Positions 25,142 to 36,560 of a stretch of DNA of 64,000 nt are shown here, piece by piece. This DNA comes from Geosiphon pyriformis. Lineage: Eukaryota > Glomeromycota > Glomeromycetes > Archaeosporales > Geosiphonaceae. Position numbers and translations under genes: made by a program. Numbering within the stretch: the stretch's first letter is position 1; each line of letters opens with the position of its first letter. Where the stretch lies: assembly GCA_016748015.1 (NCBI GenBank), contig JAAOMT010000226.1, forward strand, positions 1 to 64,000. The letters run 5' to 3'. Below the pieces are notes generated by a model. The model searched no databases, had not been told where the DNA came from, and worked only from the letters and a program-made list of their open reading frames with translations.

Positions 25142-25993
25142 TGTTACAGATAATTATTTGGGGTCTCAAATCAAATAACAAATTCGTAACTTGGTGCTTG
25201 GTTGGTATTCTGGTGTTGATATCTGAAAGTGGGGTTTATCTGAAGGTTTTGTTGCAGAGTTCTTTGTATAATAGACAGAAATTTAACTGATGGTTTTATT
25301 TGTAGCTTCCTGAAACCACAATTTCATCAAATTTCTTTCTCAGCATAGTGGCCAGTAATCCTTTTGGTAAGCTATCCTCAAATCTATAAGTGTTCTATCC
25401 TTGTTTTACAGGTCTTTTACCAGTTTCTATGATATCTGTATCTCAGCACTTAATCCTTAATCAATTTAGTAAAACCAAAGAAATAACAAAAAAAAATACA
25501 AGAAAAATAAAAGAAGATAAAAAAATAAACAAAAGCAATTGCAAGTTAGTATCCCATCAATAGCCATGATCAAGAGTTATTGTTCTAGTATGGTTAAGTA
25601 TCAATTACTATCAACATGAAGTGTTAATAATGGAGAGTGGATTAAGATAGTGAATAATTATTTATTGATGGAAAATTGCTTAGATCAAATCTAAACTAAG
25701 AGGTCTCTAACTAAACAATTCTGTTTTTTTTACTTTCAATACTATTACTATATATACATAATTTGAATTTTATGAGATCACTTACATTCTCAAGCAATGT
25801 TCTATAATTTTTCAAGCAATGCTTACATTGTTAAGCGATGTGTCATGATTTCTGACATTGCTTCATATTGCTGAGCAATGTGCCGTGATTTCTGATATTG
25901 CTCTACATTGCTGAGTAATATGCTTATGTGCTAACTACTACTCTCTTATTGGTCTACTGTTTTCCTATATCTGTTTTTTTTTTATGAGTAACA
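25142..25993 (-). repeat. Gypsy-1 3' LTR
   Basis: This 852-bp LTR runs from TGTTAC on the plus strand to GTAACA. Compared by eye with the other LTR over the first roughly 260 aligned positions, I count about 28 differences and every one is a transition. A TATATATAG box lies at 25,756-25,748 in transcript orientation. The U3 side holds tandem palindromic CATTGC/GCAATG words (25,783-25,935). Confidence 0.9.
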
Positions 25994-26010
25994 TTATCCC
26001 CTCCTTTTTA
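25994..26010 (-). other. Gypsy-1 polypurine tract
   Basis: Read on the minus strand, the purine run AAAAAGGAGGGGATAA lies directly against the 3' LTR. This is the expected primer site for plus-strand synthesis. Gypsy-2 has the matching AAAAGGAAGGAATAA. Confidence 0.75.
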
Positions 26011-27253
26011 ATATTGAGCTCTGTCAAAATCTTTATTTTGAATTAATTCTAATACTTTTTTTTCAAGTATTGTTTGTTCGACTCTGTTTATCACTTTTTT
26101 TACTTGTGTATTTTTCATTCTTCCTCATTGGTTAATGGTTATGGTTTCTATATCCGAGTGTAACAGTATTTCTGGATAGTTTCGAAAAATGTTGTGTAAT
26201 CAGTATATTGTTTTAACATGTATTGTTAAATTTGTTTTTTTTCCCATAAATTCTTTAATTTGCTGGATTATGTCTTGGTTGAATATTCTCTTGAATTTGT
26301 TAATATACAACTCCTGAATATTCAACTTTTGACCTAACTGGTAGTAGCAATATAATATTGGAAGTTGTTTTGTCTATTGCTTCTAATTTTTTTTGTAAGC
26401 TCTTCTGTTGGTGCTATAATAGATATTTTCCCAAAAGTGTTCTTCACTTTTTCTATTAAGTTATTTATCCAGTTTTTATTATTCTTTGGTGGTTGCTGAT
26501 ATGGTGTATTTTTAGTCTTTCTTTAGGTGTTTTGATAGCAAATTATTTGGTTGTTAATAATAATTTCCATGTCTAACTGTTGTTGACTTAAGGTCTGGAA
26601 CAATTGTTGAACTATAGTGTGAATATGATCTGGTATTTCCATTTTTTCTTGGTTGCTTTTGTCACATATACTGTGTCTTTATATACTCTTTTGGTTGTTC
26701 AATTTGACATGTTTGGTTTAATAATTATGATTGGTTTCAGATCTCGTGAAATCTCATCTGGTTGAATTAGTATTTTTTATATTCCCAGTTGTGGAATATT
26801 ATTAGTGAATGATAATACTATCTGGTGATATGGTTTTAGTCAATTACTATGTGCTGCTTTGGCTAAGATTTTGTTGTCTCATCTTAATTTATAAGCTCTA
26901 TTTCTTAGAATTTCTTCTATGTGAAATGGTCTATCTCATTTGGGATTGAATTTTCTACTCCATTGTTTTTCTACTTTGGTACAATGTAATAGTACTTTGT
27001 CTCCAATCTTAAATTCAACTGGTTTATCTGGTAGTTGGTTATCATGTCATTCTTTTTGTTTTTCTTGTGATTTTTGAATGTTATCAGCTGCTTTTCATTA
27101 TCTGTTTTCTAGTGTTTCTATTAAGTCATACGTTTTTTTCAACAATGTTTCTTGGAAATTATCTTTTGTTATTGGTTCAGTTGGGTATGTACTGACTTCT
27201 ATTTCAACTGGTAATGTTGCTGTTTTATCATATACTAATTTAAATAGTGTTGC
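26011..27253 (-). pseudogene. Gypsy-1 integrase C-terminus and Pol C-terminal extension
   Basis: This corresponds to 49,215-50,501 of Gypsy-2. The part next to the integrase core (about 27,250-26,800) shows the linker and SH3-like C-terminal domain. The remainder (about 26,750-26,030) is the helical extension found in Gypsy-2. It is heavily interrupted by stops, so only the alignment with Gypsy-2 supports it. Confidence 0.6.
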
Positions 27254-28080
27254 TTATGTGGTATCTTGTTTTATTGTCCAATAAGCAAATAATACTGATG
27301 GTATAAACAAATTCCATTCATTCTGGTTTTCTTGACTAATCTTGGCAATGGCTTCACACAATGTTCTGTTAAATCTTTCGACTAGTTTATTTGTTTGTGG
27401 ATGATATGGTGATGACAATAGTCTTTTGATTCCAAATCTTTGACTTAATTCTGTCAATGTTCTGTTTACAAAATGAGTTCCTTAATCTGATAATAATTTT
27501 TTTGGACATCTGTGTCAACAGATCAGATCTTGATGAACGAATTTGGTGACAGATTCTGCATCTGCTCTTTGAATGGCTTTTGCTTCTGGCCATTTAGTGA
27601 GATAATCCATGGCTACTGCAATATATCTGTTGCCTCTGCTGGTGATTGTTAATGGTTTGACTAAGTCAATTCCAATGTAATTGAATGGTTGTTCTATTTT
27701 GATTGGTCTCAATGGTTTACTGGGTTTTGTTCCTTTTCTTCTCTGATAAACATCACAATTTTGAACATATAGATGATGTGTGGATACATTGATGGCCAAT
27801 AGTATTTTTTTCTGGTTTTTTTCATGATTGCTTCTTTATGAAAATGTTCTGTTGTTGGGTTTAAGTACATATTGAACAATATTGTCTCTTTTTCTGATTC
27901 TGTAATTACTCTGGTTGGTTGATCTGGATTCTTTTTGTTTTTCTGGTAAAGTATATTTTGGTAATTGATAAAATATTTTGATTGTTGTTTGATATTGTTT
28001 TGTTCTTTTTGAGATAATTTTTTCTTGAACAATTGGGTATTTATATAATGCTGGAGTTGTTGGTATTTTTGTATATTCAT
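27254..28080 (-). pseudogene. Gypsy-1 integrase (zinc-binding and catalytic core)
   Basis: The HHCC region reads EHFHKEAIMKKTRKKYYWPS and then, across a frameshift, YVQNCDVYQRRKG, where the last Cys is Tyr. The core carries YIGIDLVKPLTITSRGNRY (first Asp), then YLTKWPEAKAIQ. After a stop comes the GIKRLLSSPYHPQTN block with VERFNRTLCEA (catalytic Glu). This enzyme would insert the cDNA with a 4-bp stagger, matching the TSDs seen. Confidence 0.85.
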
Positions 28081-28129
28081 CTTTTGTTATATTTTTTTTT
28101 GGGTTAAAATGTTTTTAGATTTGTCTCAT

Positions 28130-29500
28130 TTGTGACAATCCATCGGCATTTCCATTGTCTTTTCTTTTTTTATAATGTACCATATAATTGAATAGTGAAA
28201 GCTTTATTTTCTATCTGACATGGCAATTATCTCCAAATTTTTGTTTTTGAATTGAAGTCAATCCTTTGTAATCTGTATATATTTCAAACTTTTGGCTCAA
28301 GTATTTTTTTCATTTCATGATTGCCCAATAAATTGCTAAGTGTTCTAATGCTGGTGTTCCATAGTTCTTTTTAGCTGGACTTAAGCTTCTACTGGCATAA
28401 GTTACTGAATGCTCTCTTCTATCCAGTCTTTTTTGTGATAGTACTGCTCCTAATGCTTGACCTAATGTATTGGTGGTGATTATAAATAGTTTGCTGTGAT
28501 TTGAATACATTAATATTGGAGCTTGGATAAGCTTTCTTTTTAATGTGTTAAACACTTTTTGTTGAGCTTTAGTCTATTCATACTTCACATTCTTGGTTTG
28601 TAAATAGTGAAGTGGCTGAGCCAGTTTTGAAAAGTCTTTGATAAAATGGCAATAATAGTCTGCAAATCCCAAGAATGCTCTTAATTCTGTGAGATTATTT
28701 GGTACTGGAAAGTTTTTGACAACTTTGATCTTGTCTGGATCTGTTTTGCTGTCATCTTTGCTCACAACATGTTCCAAGAATTTTAGTTCTGTTTTTTTAA
28801 AGAAGCATTTATTGGCATTTAATTTTAATCTTACCTGTCTGAGCCTTTCAAATACTTGTTGAAGATGGTGAAGATGATCATCAAATGTTTTTGAGAACAC
28901 ATTTGTGTTATCCAAGTAGACAACTACTGATTTCCACAGTAATTCAGTATAAACAATTTCCATAAGCTGTTGAAATATTGCTGGAGCATTTATCAAGCCA
29001 AATGGCATGACTTCAAACTCAAAATTTCTTTCTTTTGTGGTAAATGCTGTTTTTTTTTGTCAGCTGAATTCATGGCTACTTGCCAGTAATCACTATCTAA
29101 ATTCAGTATTGAGAACCATTTATTTCCTCCAAAAGCATCAAATAGTTCTTGGATTTTTGAAGTTGGATAGCTATTTTCTTTGGTTACTCTGTTCAGTTTT
29201 TAGTAATTCATACAAAATGGATTTTCCCATTTTTCTTCCAAACTAGTACCACTGATAATGACTATGGACTTATTGATGGCTAAATTAGCTTGTTGTCAAG
29301 CATTTGATTGATTTCTTGATGAATGATCTCATGACTAGCTGGTAGTACTCTGTATGTTCTTTGCTTGATTGGCATTGTATCTCCAGTTTTGATCTGATGC
29401 TGGATGATGTTGGTGCGGCCAAATTCATTTTCGTTAACAAAGATGTCATTAAAATTGCCAAGTAACATCTTTAGTTGCATCTGTTGAAGTGGGTCTAAAT
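28130..29500 (-). pseudogene. Gypsy-1 reverse transcriptase and RNase H
   Basis: The RT runs from IIQHQIKTGDTMPIKQRTYR through EINQMLDNKLI and, after a frameshift near 29,280-29,010, MPFGLINAPAIFQQLME to the active-site box at 28,918-28,907. The box reads Y-L-D-N rather than Y-x-D-D. The thumb/connection follows (LRAFLGFADYYCHFI). RNase H begins near 28,500 with IITTNTLGQALGAVLSQ, where the first catalytic Asp (TTDAS in Gypsy-2) is Asn, and continues with HSVTYASRSLSPAKKNYG. Confidence 0.88.
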
Positions 29501-29939
29501 TCTCCATGTTTATTTGTTCCAATTGTTCTGGTTGGAGCAGATAACATTCACTTTGTCCATAGATAGTCTGTAATGTAATGTTTACATATCCACAAAGCTG
29601 TGGAAAATCTGGAATATGGTCTAGTGGTTGATCCTCAACTTTAGCAGTTAAATATCCAATGATAGTTCCTTTTGGTATCTCAATGACATTTTCTATTGTG
29701 TTATAAATGGAGATTTTGATGTTTTTGGAGCTTTTGGCTAATATGTAAAGATTAGTAAGTCCAATTTTTTCTGATTTGCAAATAATGGCTTCTGCTTCAA
29801 ACAACTGAACTTGATTCTTTACTTTTTTTTTTATAGCTAATATATACCAGTCATATGGTGGAATGGAAATTGTTTGATGGATTGAGATAATTTCTCCTTT
29901 GTCAATAATCTCTTCTTCCACCATATTAACTGGTATATC

Positions 29940-30345
29940 TATTCTACTTGTTGATCCAAATCCCTGTATCCCTTTAGCAGTAATCCCTAATTCTTTTTTG
30001 TTTCTCATTAACACTAATTGAGTTATTTTCACCAGAAGTAAGAATATTGCTTGTACTATCTTTTTATTTGGCTTTATGATATAGGTCTTTTCAGAGTCAT
30101 TTTATAGCATAGCAATGATATTTTCTATGTATCCTGTATTAATTATTCCTTCTCTGATGTTGATTTTCTTTTTTGTTAAGTTATTTCTAGATGCTAGTTG
30201 AAACATGATTGTTGCTGGAATTTCCAGTGCTATTTTTAGATCAATACAAGTGTGCAAATGTGGTTCCAATTTGATGATTTCTTTTCCTGAATATCTCAGA
30301 TCAAATCCTGTGTCAGTATTATGTGCACGTTCTGGCATGATATCT
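29940..30345 (-). pseudogene. dUTPase domain inside Gypsy-1 Pol
   Basis: All five motifs of the trimeric dUTPase family can be placed in order: I NTDTGFDLRYSG; II ASRNNLTKKKINI (family P-R-S-G-L-A); III GIINTGYIENI (family G-V-I-D-x-x-Y-x-G); IV ITQLVLM (family I-A-Q-L); V KGIQGFGSTSR (family G-x-x-G-F-G-S-T-G). The same frame runs from 30,593 through one TAA stop into the RT N-terminus. The motif III Asp, which activates water in known dUTPases, is Asn here. The domain sits between a Cys-rich module and the RT. Its presumed role is to keep dUTP low during cDNA synthesis. Confidence 0.85.
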
Positions 30346-31259
30346 TCATTATTGTCACTATACCATTTGAGTTTCTGCTTCTTAGAAAGATCAAGAAATA
30401 CAATGTATATTTTGGGGTTTGAATTGGAGTCTGAATCATTGATACTTTCATTGCTGAATTGGGTGGAGCTAGAACTGGTGTTTTTGTTATCATTGTTGTC
30501 AGAGTTTGAATCGAGATTAAGAACTGATTCTGATTCCGATGCACAGCTACTCATTGGTTTGTCTTCTTTTGGGATCATGTATATCATGTGCAATGGTGGA
30601 TTGTAAATGAGGTCACACTCATTACAATATTGGAAGTCACAGGGAATTAAGCAGTGTTAACATAGTCGAGTATTCAACTGTTCTAGGCATTGCTCTTGCT
30701 CTTCTTTAGTGAGTGCTATTTCTTGGTAGTGTTCATAAAATTGTTTCGGATCTAGAAGATTTATAACTGGTTCTGGGTCTCAGTTAAGCTCTATGAGTTC
30801 TGGTGAGTTGTTTTTAATTTCTCTGATTTTTTCAGGTAATGCTCTTTCTATCTTGGTTATTGCCATTTTTCATATCTCATTGTTATTATGTGGACAACTG
30901 TCCAATTGCTGTACAGCTCTTCTCCAGGTGGCTTTTATGGTATCTCTTTCTTAATCCAATTGTTGATGAGGATTGTGTACTGACATAAAGCATTGCACAT
31001 TCCTCCTCGACCAAAAATGTTGTTCTACATTCTTTTATCAAGTAAAGTTTCTCCACAAACTAGACAAGATTTGTTGTCTCATTTTTTTTGCTGTTTTGGT
31101 CGTCCAAAGTGTTCTATGATGCATGCACGGCAGTAGAATTTGGTTGCCATTTGGTATTCCTCGTCATTGTTACAGCATGTGTTCATTGACAACAATTTTT
31201 TGCCACAATTGACACATATCAGCTTTGGTCAACAATAGCTCAATCATTGTGATAGTAGG

Positions 31260-31291
31260 TACAGGGGGGTATAAAAAGTATTGGACACTTT
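31260..31291 (+). repeat. Tc1 left terminal inverted repeat
   Basis: The repeat starts at the TA target and pairs with 32,589-32,619. Both share the core GTATAAAAAGTATTG. Confidence 0.85.
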
Positions 31292-32617
31292 TATAATATG
31301 TTATATAAAAGAACTAACTTATGAATCGTTAATTTTTTATTATTATATTAAAATACATGTTAGTATTTTGTTTGACCCCTATTTGTTTTAAGAATAGCTT
31401 GAACTCGACATAGAATAGACTTGATCAAATTATGATAGTAATTTACAGATATCGCATCCCATTCTTCCTTAACTCACTGTTCCAATTGTACAATATTTGA
31501 GAGTTGTGAATTACGTTGACAAATTTTAACTTCAATATATGACCAAATATTTTTTATTGGAGTAATATTAAGACTTTGTGCTGGCCAAGGAAGTAATTTA
31601 ACATTTGAAGAGGTAAGAAAAGAACGCGTGACTTTTAATGTGTGGATTGGTACATTGTCTTCCTGAAAAAAAAAACTTTTTTTTAGTTTTTTTTGCATGA
31701 AGTTTTACTGTAGAAATTGCATAATTAGCCAAGGTTTCATGGTGTATAACTCCAGTAATATGATCAACCAAAAGAACTAAAGAACCCAAACCAACTCATG
31801 AAAAACATCTCCAAAACATGCGACCAAAGCTTTTTCTAACTGTGGCCGCAATACAATTCTTATAAAAGTCTTCGGAAAGTTTACGTCATACACGTCCAAA
31901 TCCTGTAGTCCTAAATTGTGTATATGTAGATTCATCTAACCAAACAACTCGTTTAAAATCTTTTACTGTCCAATTTTCATAAGTACGAGCCCATTGTAAA
32001 CGTTTTTCTTTATTTGATTTGAAAATTAATGGCTTGAGACGAGGAATGCATGAGTGAAGTCCTTCTTGAGCTAATTCATTTTGAATAGTTTGTATAAAAA
32101 TAGATTTGTTGGTATTTTTAATAAAATTCAATCGTATTTGAGAAAGAGTTTGGCGGCAGGTTTCTTTATTCTTTATTATTGAATATTTGAGTTGTTTACA
32201 TGCACATTTGTCAAAAATTTGTGGTCAGCCCATTCGTTTTTTAGAAAGTTTTTTTAGCTCGTATGACTTCTATACACGTATTACAGAAGAACATAAACAT
32301 CCAATAGTTGTGGAAATCTCACTGTTTGTATGTCCTAACTTTATTGCTGAAATAATCCCTCCTTTTTGGTATTCAGAAAGTTCTTTTCCAAGACACATTT
32401 GATGTGGTAAATTTTTTCATGACAAGAATGTTTGATATTTTATATATACGCATATGATCCACTGTTGTATTTTACAAGGACGCAATTTATGTTGATTTGT
32501 AGATTATAACTATAAGTAATTATAAAAAAAATTATGGCTTAAATTGGTAATAGTATTACTATATATAGCCTTTTTTATATATTATATTAAGTGTTCAATA
32601 CTTTTTATACTCTCCTG
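31262..32617 (-). mobile_element. Tc1/mariner transposon inserted in Gypsy-1
   Basis: About 30-bp terminal inverted repeats are present (left TACAGGGGGGTATAAAAAGT, right TACAGGAGAGTATAAAAAGT when reversed), with a TA duplication at 31,260-31,261 and 32,618-32,619. The element is about 1.36 kb and holds one transposase frame on the minus strand. The two TIRs differ at only a few positions. It is nested within Gypsy-1, itself inside LINE B, so it is the youngest layer at this spot. Confidence 0.92.
31474..32398 (-). pseudogene. Tc1/mariner DDE transposase, dead
   Basis: The ATG at 32,398 starts about 308 codons. A helix-turn-helix region comes first (LSEYQKGGIISAIKLGHTNS). Then come two internal stops (one at a Trp-like position before PQIFDKC), the first catalytic Asp block VVWLDEST, and GLGSLVLLVDHITGV. 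A frameshift lies in an A-run near 31,670, and then the second Asp block FFQEDNVPIH. The third acidic block reads NITPIKNIWSYIE, where family members have P-I-E-N-(L/V/I)-W; the catalytic Glu is Lys, consistent with a G-to-A change. Confidence 0.85.
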
Positions 32618-32619
32618 TA
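32589..32619 (-). repeat. Tc1 right terminal inverted repeat
   Basis: This is the reverse complement partner of 31,260-31,291, ending at the second TA. Confidence 0.85.
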
Positions 32620-32939
32620 TGTATAAGAGATATAAGTGACAGTTGGTAGTGGCTCTTCTTCCTTCACTTTTCCTTTTTTTTTCTTTCTCTCATCTTATTT
32701 CCAAGTTATCAGTTTTTCCAAATCATGATTGGTTTTTCAGACTTGGTTGTTATTTCAGATAAGTTCTTTTTTCTGCTTTTCTTTGTTGTTGTCATCCCAT
32801 AAGAGTATTGGTGGCAACTTATTGTGGTCTTCATCAGCCCAAGAGACTTGATAGGCTTCCCAGGTAGGTTTCTCTTTTTCTTCTTCAAATTTGACAAGTA
32901 GTGTTGTCAAGTTGGTTGTCTTGAAGTAGCCACACTAAC

Positions 32940-33560
32940 TGGTACATATGTGTGTTGTCTATGCTGGCTAATTTGAAGCTCCTGCATATTTCAATCAAGT
33001 ATTGCATTGGTTTTAGATAGCAAGTCATTGCCAACAAGTGCTTGATATTGAGTGGCTTCCATGACTAATACTTTGATTGGCACAATGATGCTATTGACTT
33101 CTATAGGGAAGTCATCAATTTTGCTGATTGGAGTTTTAGTTGCTCCATTAGCCATGATAATTCATGCACTGGCAGCTTAATCAACTCAGCAACCTAATTG
33201 GTCTATGAATTGTTTGGTGATAATACTGCCAGCTGATCTACTGTCTAAGATCAGTTTGATGGAATGGCCATCAACTTTGGCATCTGTATACATGGCAGTA
33301 ATAGGTTTTTCTTTTAGAGCAGCTTCACTAAATAATGGCGTGGTTGACAGTTTGTCAAGTTCAAATGGGAAGATGGCATCCAGTGATTTGTTCTCAAAGA
33401 TAGTAGCTGGGGGAATATTGTTGGTAAGTGTTGTTTATTGGTTGGTTTTCAGATTATTGGATTGGGCATCTTCTGGGGTAACCAGAAAACTTAAATAGTT
33501 CTGGAAATTTGGGTTTTGGGTGTATCCAGTGCTTGAATTCTATTGTCAAGATCCTGATGA
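32940..33560 (-). pseudogene. Gypsy-1 aspartic protease
   Basis: The strand IKLILDSRSAGSIIT at about 33,252-33,211 is the retropepsin active-site segment with D-S-G mutated to D-S-R. It continues ITKQFIDQLG, then FPIEVNSIIVPIKVLVMEA, and matches the Gypsy-2 protease closely. Stops at Arg-type positions (LGC*VD*AASA*) fit CGA-to-TGA decay. It would process the Gag-Pol polyprotein. Confidence 0.8.
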
Positions 33561-33911
33561 TTGTGCTGTGGAACTGGGAATTGGTTAATGGACTACTATT
33601 AATGATCTTCAGCTTTGCTGTGTCAGTTTCAGCCTTTGAGTTCTGTTTTGAGGTAAGTTTTGGGGCAGTGTTTGAATTTGTTGGGGCTAATAGATTACCT
33701 GAGACTACAGCTGATAAATGAGTTGGGGCTGCAGATGATAAATGACAGGTGCTGTTGGCTGATATATTGGCAGTTGATAAATTTGTGGCTGCATTATAGG
33801 TATGTAATTTGGTTGATATATTTTTGCATTTGATTAATAACTTGGAGCTGAAAACTTGTGATCAGGGTTTTGATATTGATTTCCTGATCATTGGTTTTCT
33901 ATTCTTAACCA

Positions 33912-35693
33912 ACAATCGATTCTCAAATGTTCTTGTTTACTACAGTAGTGGCAAATATGTGTTTTTTGCTGTTATGGCTGATTGGATGATGATAATAGAC
34001 ATAACTGATTTTGTGAGCAATTTGTAATTCCTAAATTATTGCACCATTAGGGTGGCTGATAAATTGTGCAATTGTCAACTAAGTACTTTTCAAGCTTCTG
34101 GTTAATAGAATTACTGAATTGTTTCAGTTTGGAATCCAATTCAGATGATCTATTCATTACTAGATTTATGGCTTGGACATGGTTAGCTTCGAGTTCAACT
34201 GTTTCAAAATCTTTGGTGTTGGTAACTGTAGCTTGAAGGTCTGCTGGATGCATTGGATGATACTACTGTGCAGACCTCTAATAAATTGGTTTAGAATTTG
34301 TGGTGCTATAAAATAGTCATTCTGAATTGCTTGAATTTAATGCAGATTTCTATAGAAGCATCTTAGGTAAGTAGTGACTGCTTCATTTTCTCCTTGTTTG
34401 ATAGTGGTAAAAGTGTTTGCTAGTCAATTAATACTATTATTATTGCTGAAGTATTGTAGGAATGCAAGCTTGAATGCATTGAAATTCTGGAGTTTGTTAG
34501 CCAAGCTTTGATACCATAAATTGGCAGTATTCTGGAGAAAATAGGGAATGGCTTGCATGGCTTTGGCATTATTTCATCCATTGGCTGCGATGGCTTTTTT
34601 CACATTGTTTAGCCACACTTAGGCATTGTCTTCTTTGCTAGTGAATTTTTCAAGTTTGGCAATAGGAGCATATGCCATTGGCGCTACAATTTGTTATTGT
34701 GGTAGTTGTTGAAGTTGTTGTTGTGGTGATGGAAGCAGTTGTTGTGGTTGTTGGGATGATTGAAGTGGCTGCTGTTGAATTGGTGCAATAATTGGTTCAA
34801 TTGGTAATTGATCAATGATGATTACTGAAGATAAGTTTTGCTGATTAATTGTTTTAGGATTTCAATCATCCTGATTTTGCTGCATTTGAAAATTCGGAGT
34901 TTTAATTTCTGGGTTGCTAGTGATTGGATTCTGGTAAGTAAATTCTTGATCTTGAGATTCTTTTTCTTTTTCCTCTTCTGATTTCGTTATCTTTCAGAGA
35001 CTCACATTTCCAAAATCTGGTTGAGGTGGCAGTGATCAAAATCTTGATGGTATTGACAATTCCGATTTAAATCTCTCAAAATAATCACCATAGGTTTCTA
35101 GTAATTCTGTTTTCTTTTGTTTACTTTGAAATAGTAACCATCTAAATGTTGATGTCGCGTGTGTTATGTATATGTCTGCTGATGAAATGTTGATGACACT
35201 TCTGGGTGTATAGTGATATGATGGGTTTGTTGGTAATTCAACTCTGGTTTTCTTCTAAGTGAGTGGTTGTATTTGTTTTGGTGTTACTGCTGGTGTTTTG
35301 CAATCTTTTTTTGCCTTTGTCTGCATAGTTGATTGGAAATTGTTGTTGTATATATCTTTTAATGATTTGGTTTATTTCCCTGATGATTGGTGCAAAACTA
35401 TAGTTCCTTAGTAAACTAGTATGTTGAAATAATTTTGTATAAAAATTTTCTTTTGTGAATTCAATGTTAACTGTTCCTCCTAAGCAGTCTGTGATTTTAT
35501 TGTTGACATAAAAGTTGAAAGCAGATTCTGCTGAGAAGTGATTATTGTTTAATCCCAATTGTTGGTTGTACTGTTGAAACAAAGATTTGGCGAATCTTAA
35601 ATGGTTTGCTCCTATGTTTTCTAATTCTGCCACTTTTAGATAATTGTTGTTGGTGCTGTTTTCTGTAGGATTATACCTTACAGGGAGCATCAA
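33912..35693 (-). pseudogene. Gypsy-1 Gag with intact CCHC knuckle
   Basis: The Gag N-terminal domain (35,693-35,238) starts beside the PBS and contains VAELENIGANHLRFAKSLF. A Pro/Gln-rich linker follows (35,237-34,690). The gag core (about 34,680-34,047) includes LVMNRSSELDSKLKQFSNS. The CCHC knuckle CHYCSKQEHLRIDC is intact at 33,953-33,912. Stops break the core. In Gypsy-2 the equivalent knuckle has lost its first Cys. Confidence 0.82.
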
Positions 35694-35694
35694 A
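35676..35694 (-). other. Gypsy-1 primer binding site
   Basis: Read on the minus strand, TTTGATGCTCCCTGTAAGG follows the 5' LTR directly. It matches the Gypsy-2 PBS (TGGTGCTCCCTGTGAGG) apart from G-to-A changes. A tRNA 3' end of type GGGAGCACCA would pair with the unmutated form. Confidence 0.7.
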
Positions 35695-36556
35695 TATTAC
35701 AAATGATTATTTGGGGTCTTAAATCAAATAACAAATTCATAACTTGGTACTTGGTTGGTATTCTGGTGTTGATATCTGAAAGTGGGGTTTATCTGAAGGT
35801 TTTGTTGTGGAGTTTTTTGTATAATGGACAGAGATTTAACTGATGGTTTTATTTGTAGCTTCCCAAAACTGCAGTTTCGTTAAATTTTTTTCTTAGCATA
35901 GTGGCCAGTAATCTTCCTAGTAAGCTATCCTCAAATCTATGAGTATTCTACTCTTGTTTCACAGGTCTTTTACCAGTCTCTATGACATCTGTATTTTAGC
36001 ATTTAATCCTTAATCAATTTAGTAAAACCAAAGAAATAACAAAAAAAAATACAAGAAAAATAAAAGAAGATAAAAAAATAAATGAAAGCAATTGCAAGTT
36101 AGTATCCTATCAATAGCCGTGATCAAAAGCTATTGTTTTAGTATGGTTAAGTATTAATTACTATCAATATGAAGTGTTAATAGTGGAGAGTGAATTGAGA
36201 TAGTGAATAATTATTTATTAATATTTGTGAATGGAAGATTGCTTAGATCAAATCTAAACTAAGAGGTCTTTAACTAAATAATTCTGTCTTTTCTACTTTC
36301 AACACTATTGCTATATATACATAATTTGAGTTTTACAAAATCGCTCACATTCTCGAACAATATTCTATAATTTCTTAAGCAATGCTCACATTGCTGAGTG
36401 ATGTGTCATGATTTCTAACATTGCTTCATATTACTGAGCAATGTGCCATGATTTCTGACATTGCTCTATATTGCTGAACAATGTGCTCATGTGCTGACTA
36501 CTATTCTCTTATTGGTCTACTGTTTTCTTATATCTGTTTTCTTTTTATGAGTAATA
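35695..36556 (-). repeat. Gypsy-1 5' LTR
   Basis: This 862-bp LTR starts as TATTAC on the plus strand (TGTTAC mutated) and ends GAGTAATA. The TATATATAG box lies at 36,319-36,311. Palindromic CATTGC/GCAATG words repeat at about 36,340-36,500. Confidence 0.9.
36311..36319 (-). promoter_or_regulatory. TATA-like box of the Gypsy-1 5' LTR
   Basis: TATATATAG is conserved in position in both Gypsy-1 LTRs (also 25,748-25,756) and in the Gypsy-2 3' LTR (50,758-50,766), despite divergence around it. Confidence 0.5.
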
Positions 36557-36560
36557 TTGG

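Larger units (their letters stand above)
30346..32650 (-). pseudogene. Gypsy-1 Cys-rich (zinc-binding-like) module and acidic linker, split by a Tc1 element
   Basis: Before the dUTPase lies an acidic, Ser/Asn-rich linker (about 30,590-30,380) and, upstream, a multi-cysteine region: LICVNCGKKLLSMNTCCNN, FYCRACIIEHFG and SCLVCGETLLDK. The same module is at 45,296-45,930 in Gypsy-2. A Tc1/mariner element interrupts its N-terminal edge at 31,262-32,617. Stops at Trp positions (for example in KK*DNK, which is KWDN in Gypsy-2) mark decay. Confidence 0.7.
25142..36556 (-). mobile_element. Gypsy-1: Ty3/gypsy LTR retrotransposon with dUTPase, inserted in LINE B
   Basis: The element reads right to left. 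Its LTRs are 35,695-36,556 (5') and 25,142-25,993 (3'), both with TGTTAC..GTAACA-type ends (one end mutated). The flanking 4-bp duplication TTGG lies at 25,138-25,141 and 36,557-36,560. Internal order is PBS, gag N-domain, Pro/Gln-rich linker, gag core, CCHC, aspartic protease, Cys-rich module (interrupted by a Tc1 element), dUTPase, RT, RNase H, integrase, C-terminal extension and PPT. Stops and indels inactivate it. It is the same family as Gypsy-2, clearly diverged. Confidence 0.92.

Noticed and set aside
33205-33498. Plus-strand ORF of 97 codons
   Set aside because: It is the antisense shadow of the Gypsy-1 protease. The Gypsy-2 protease shows a similar shadow at 44,428-44,664.
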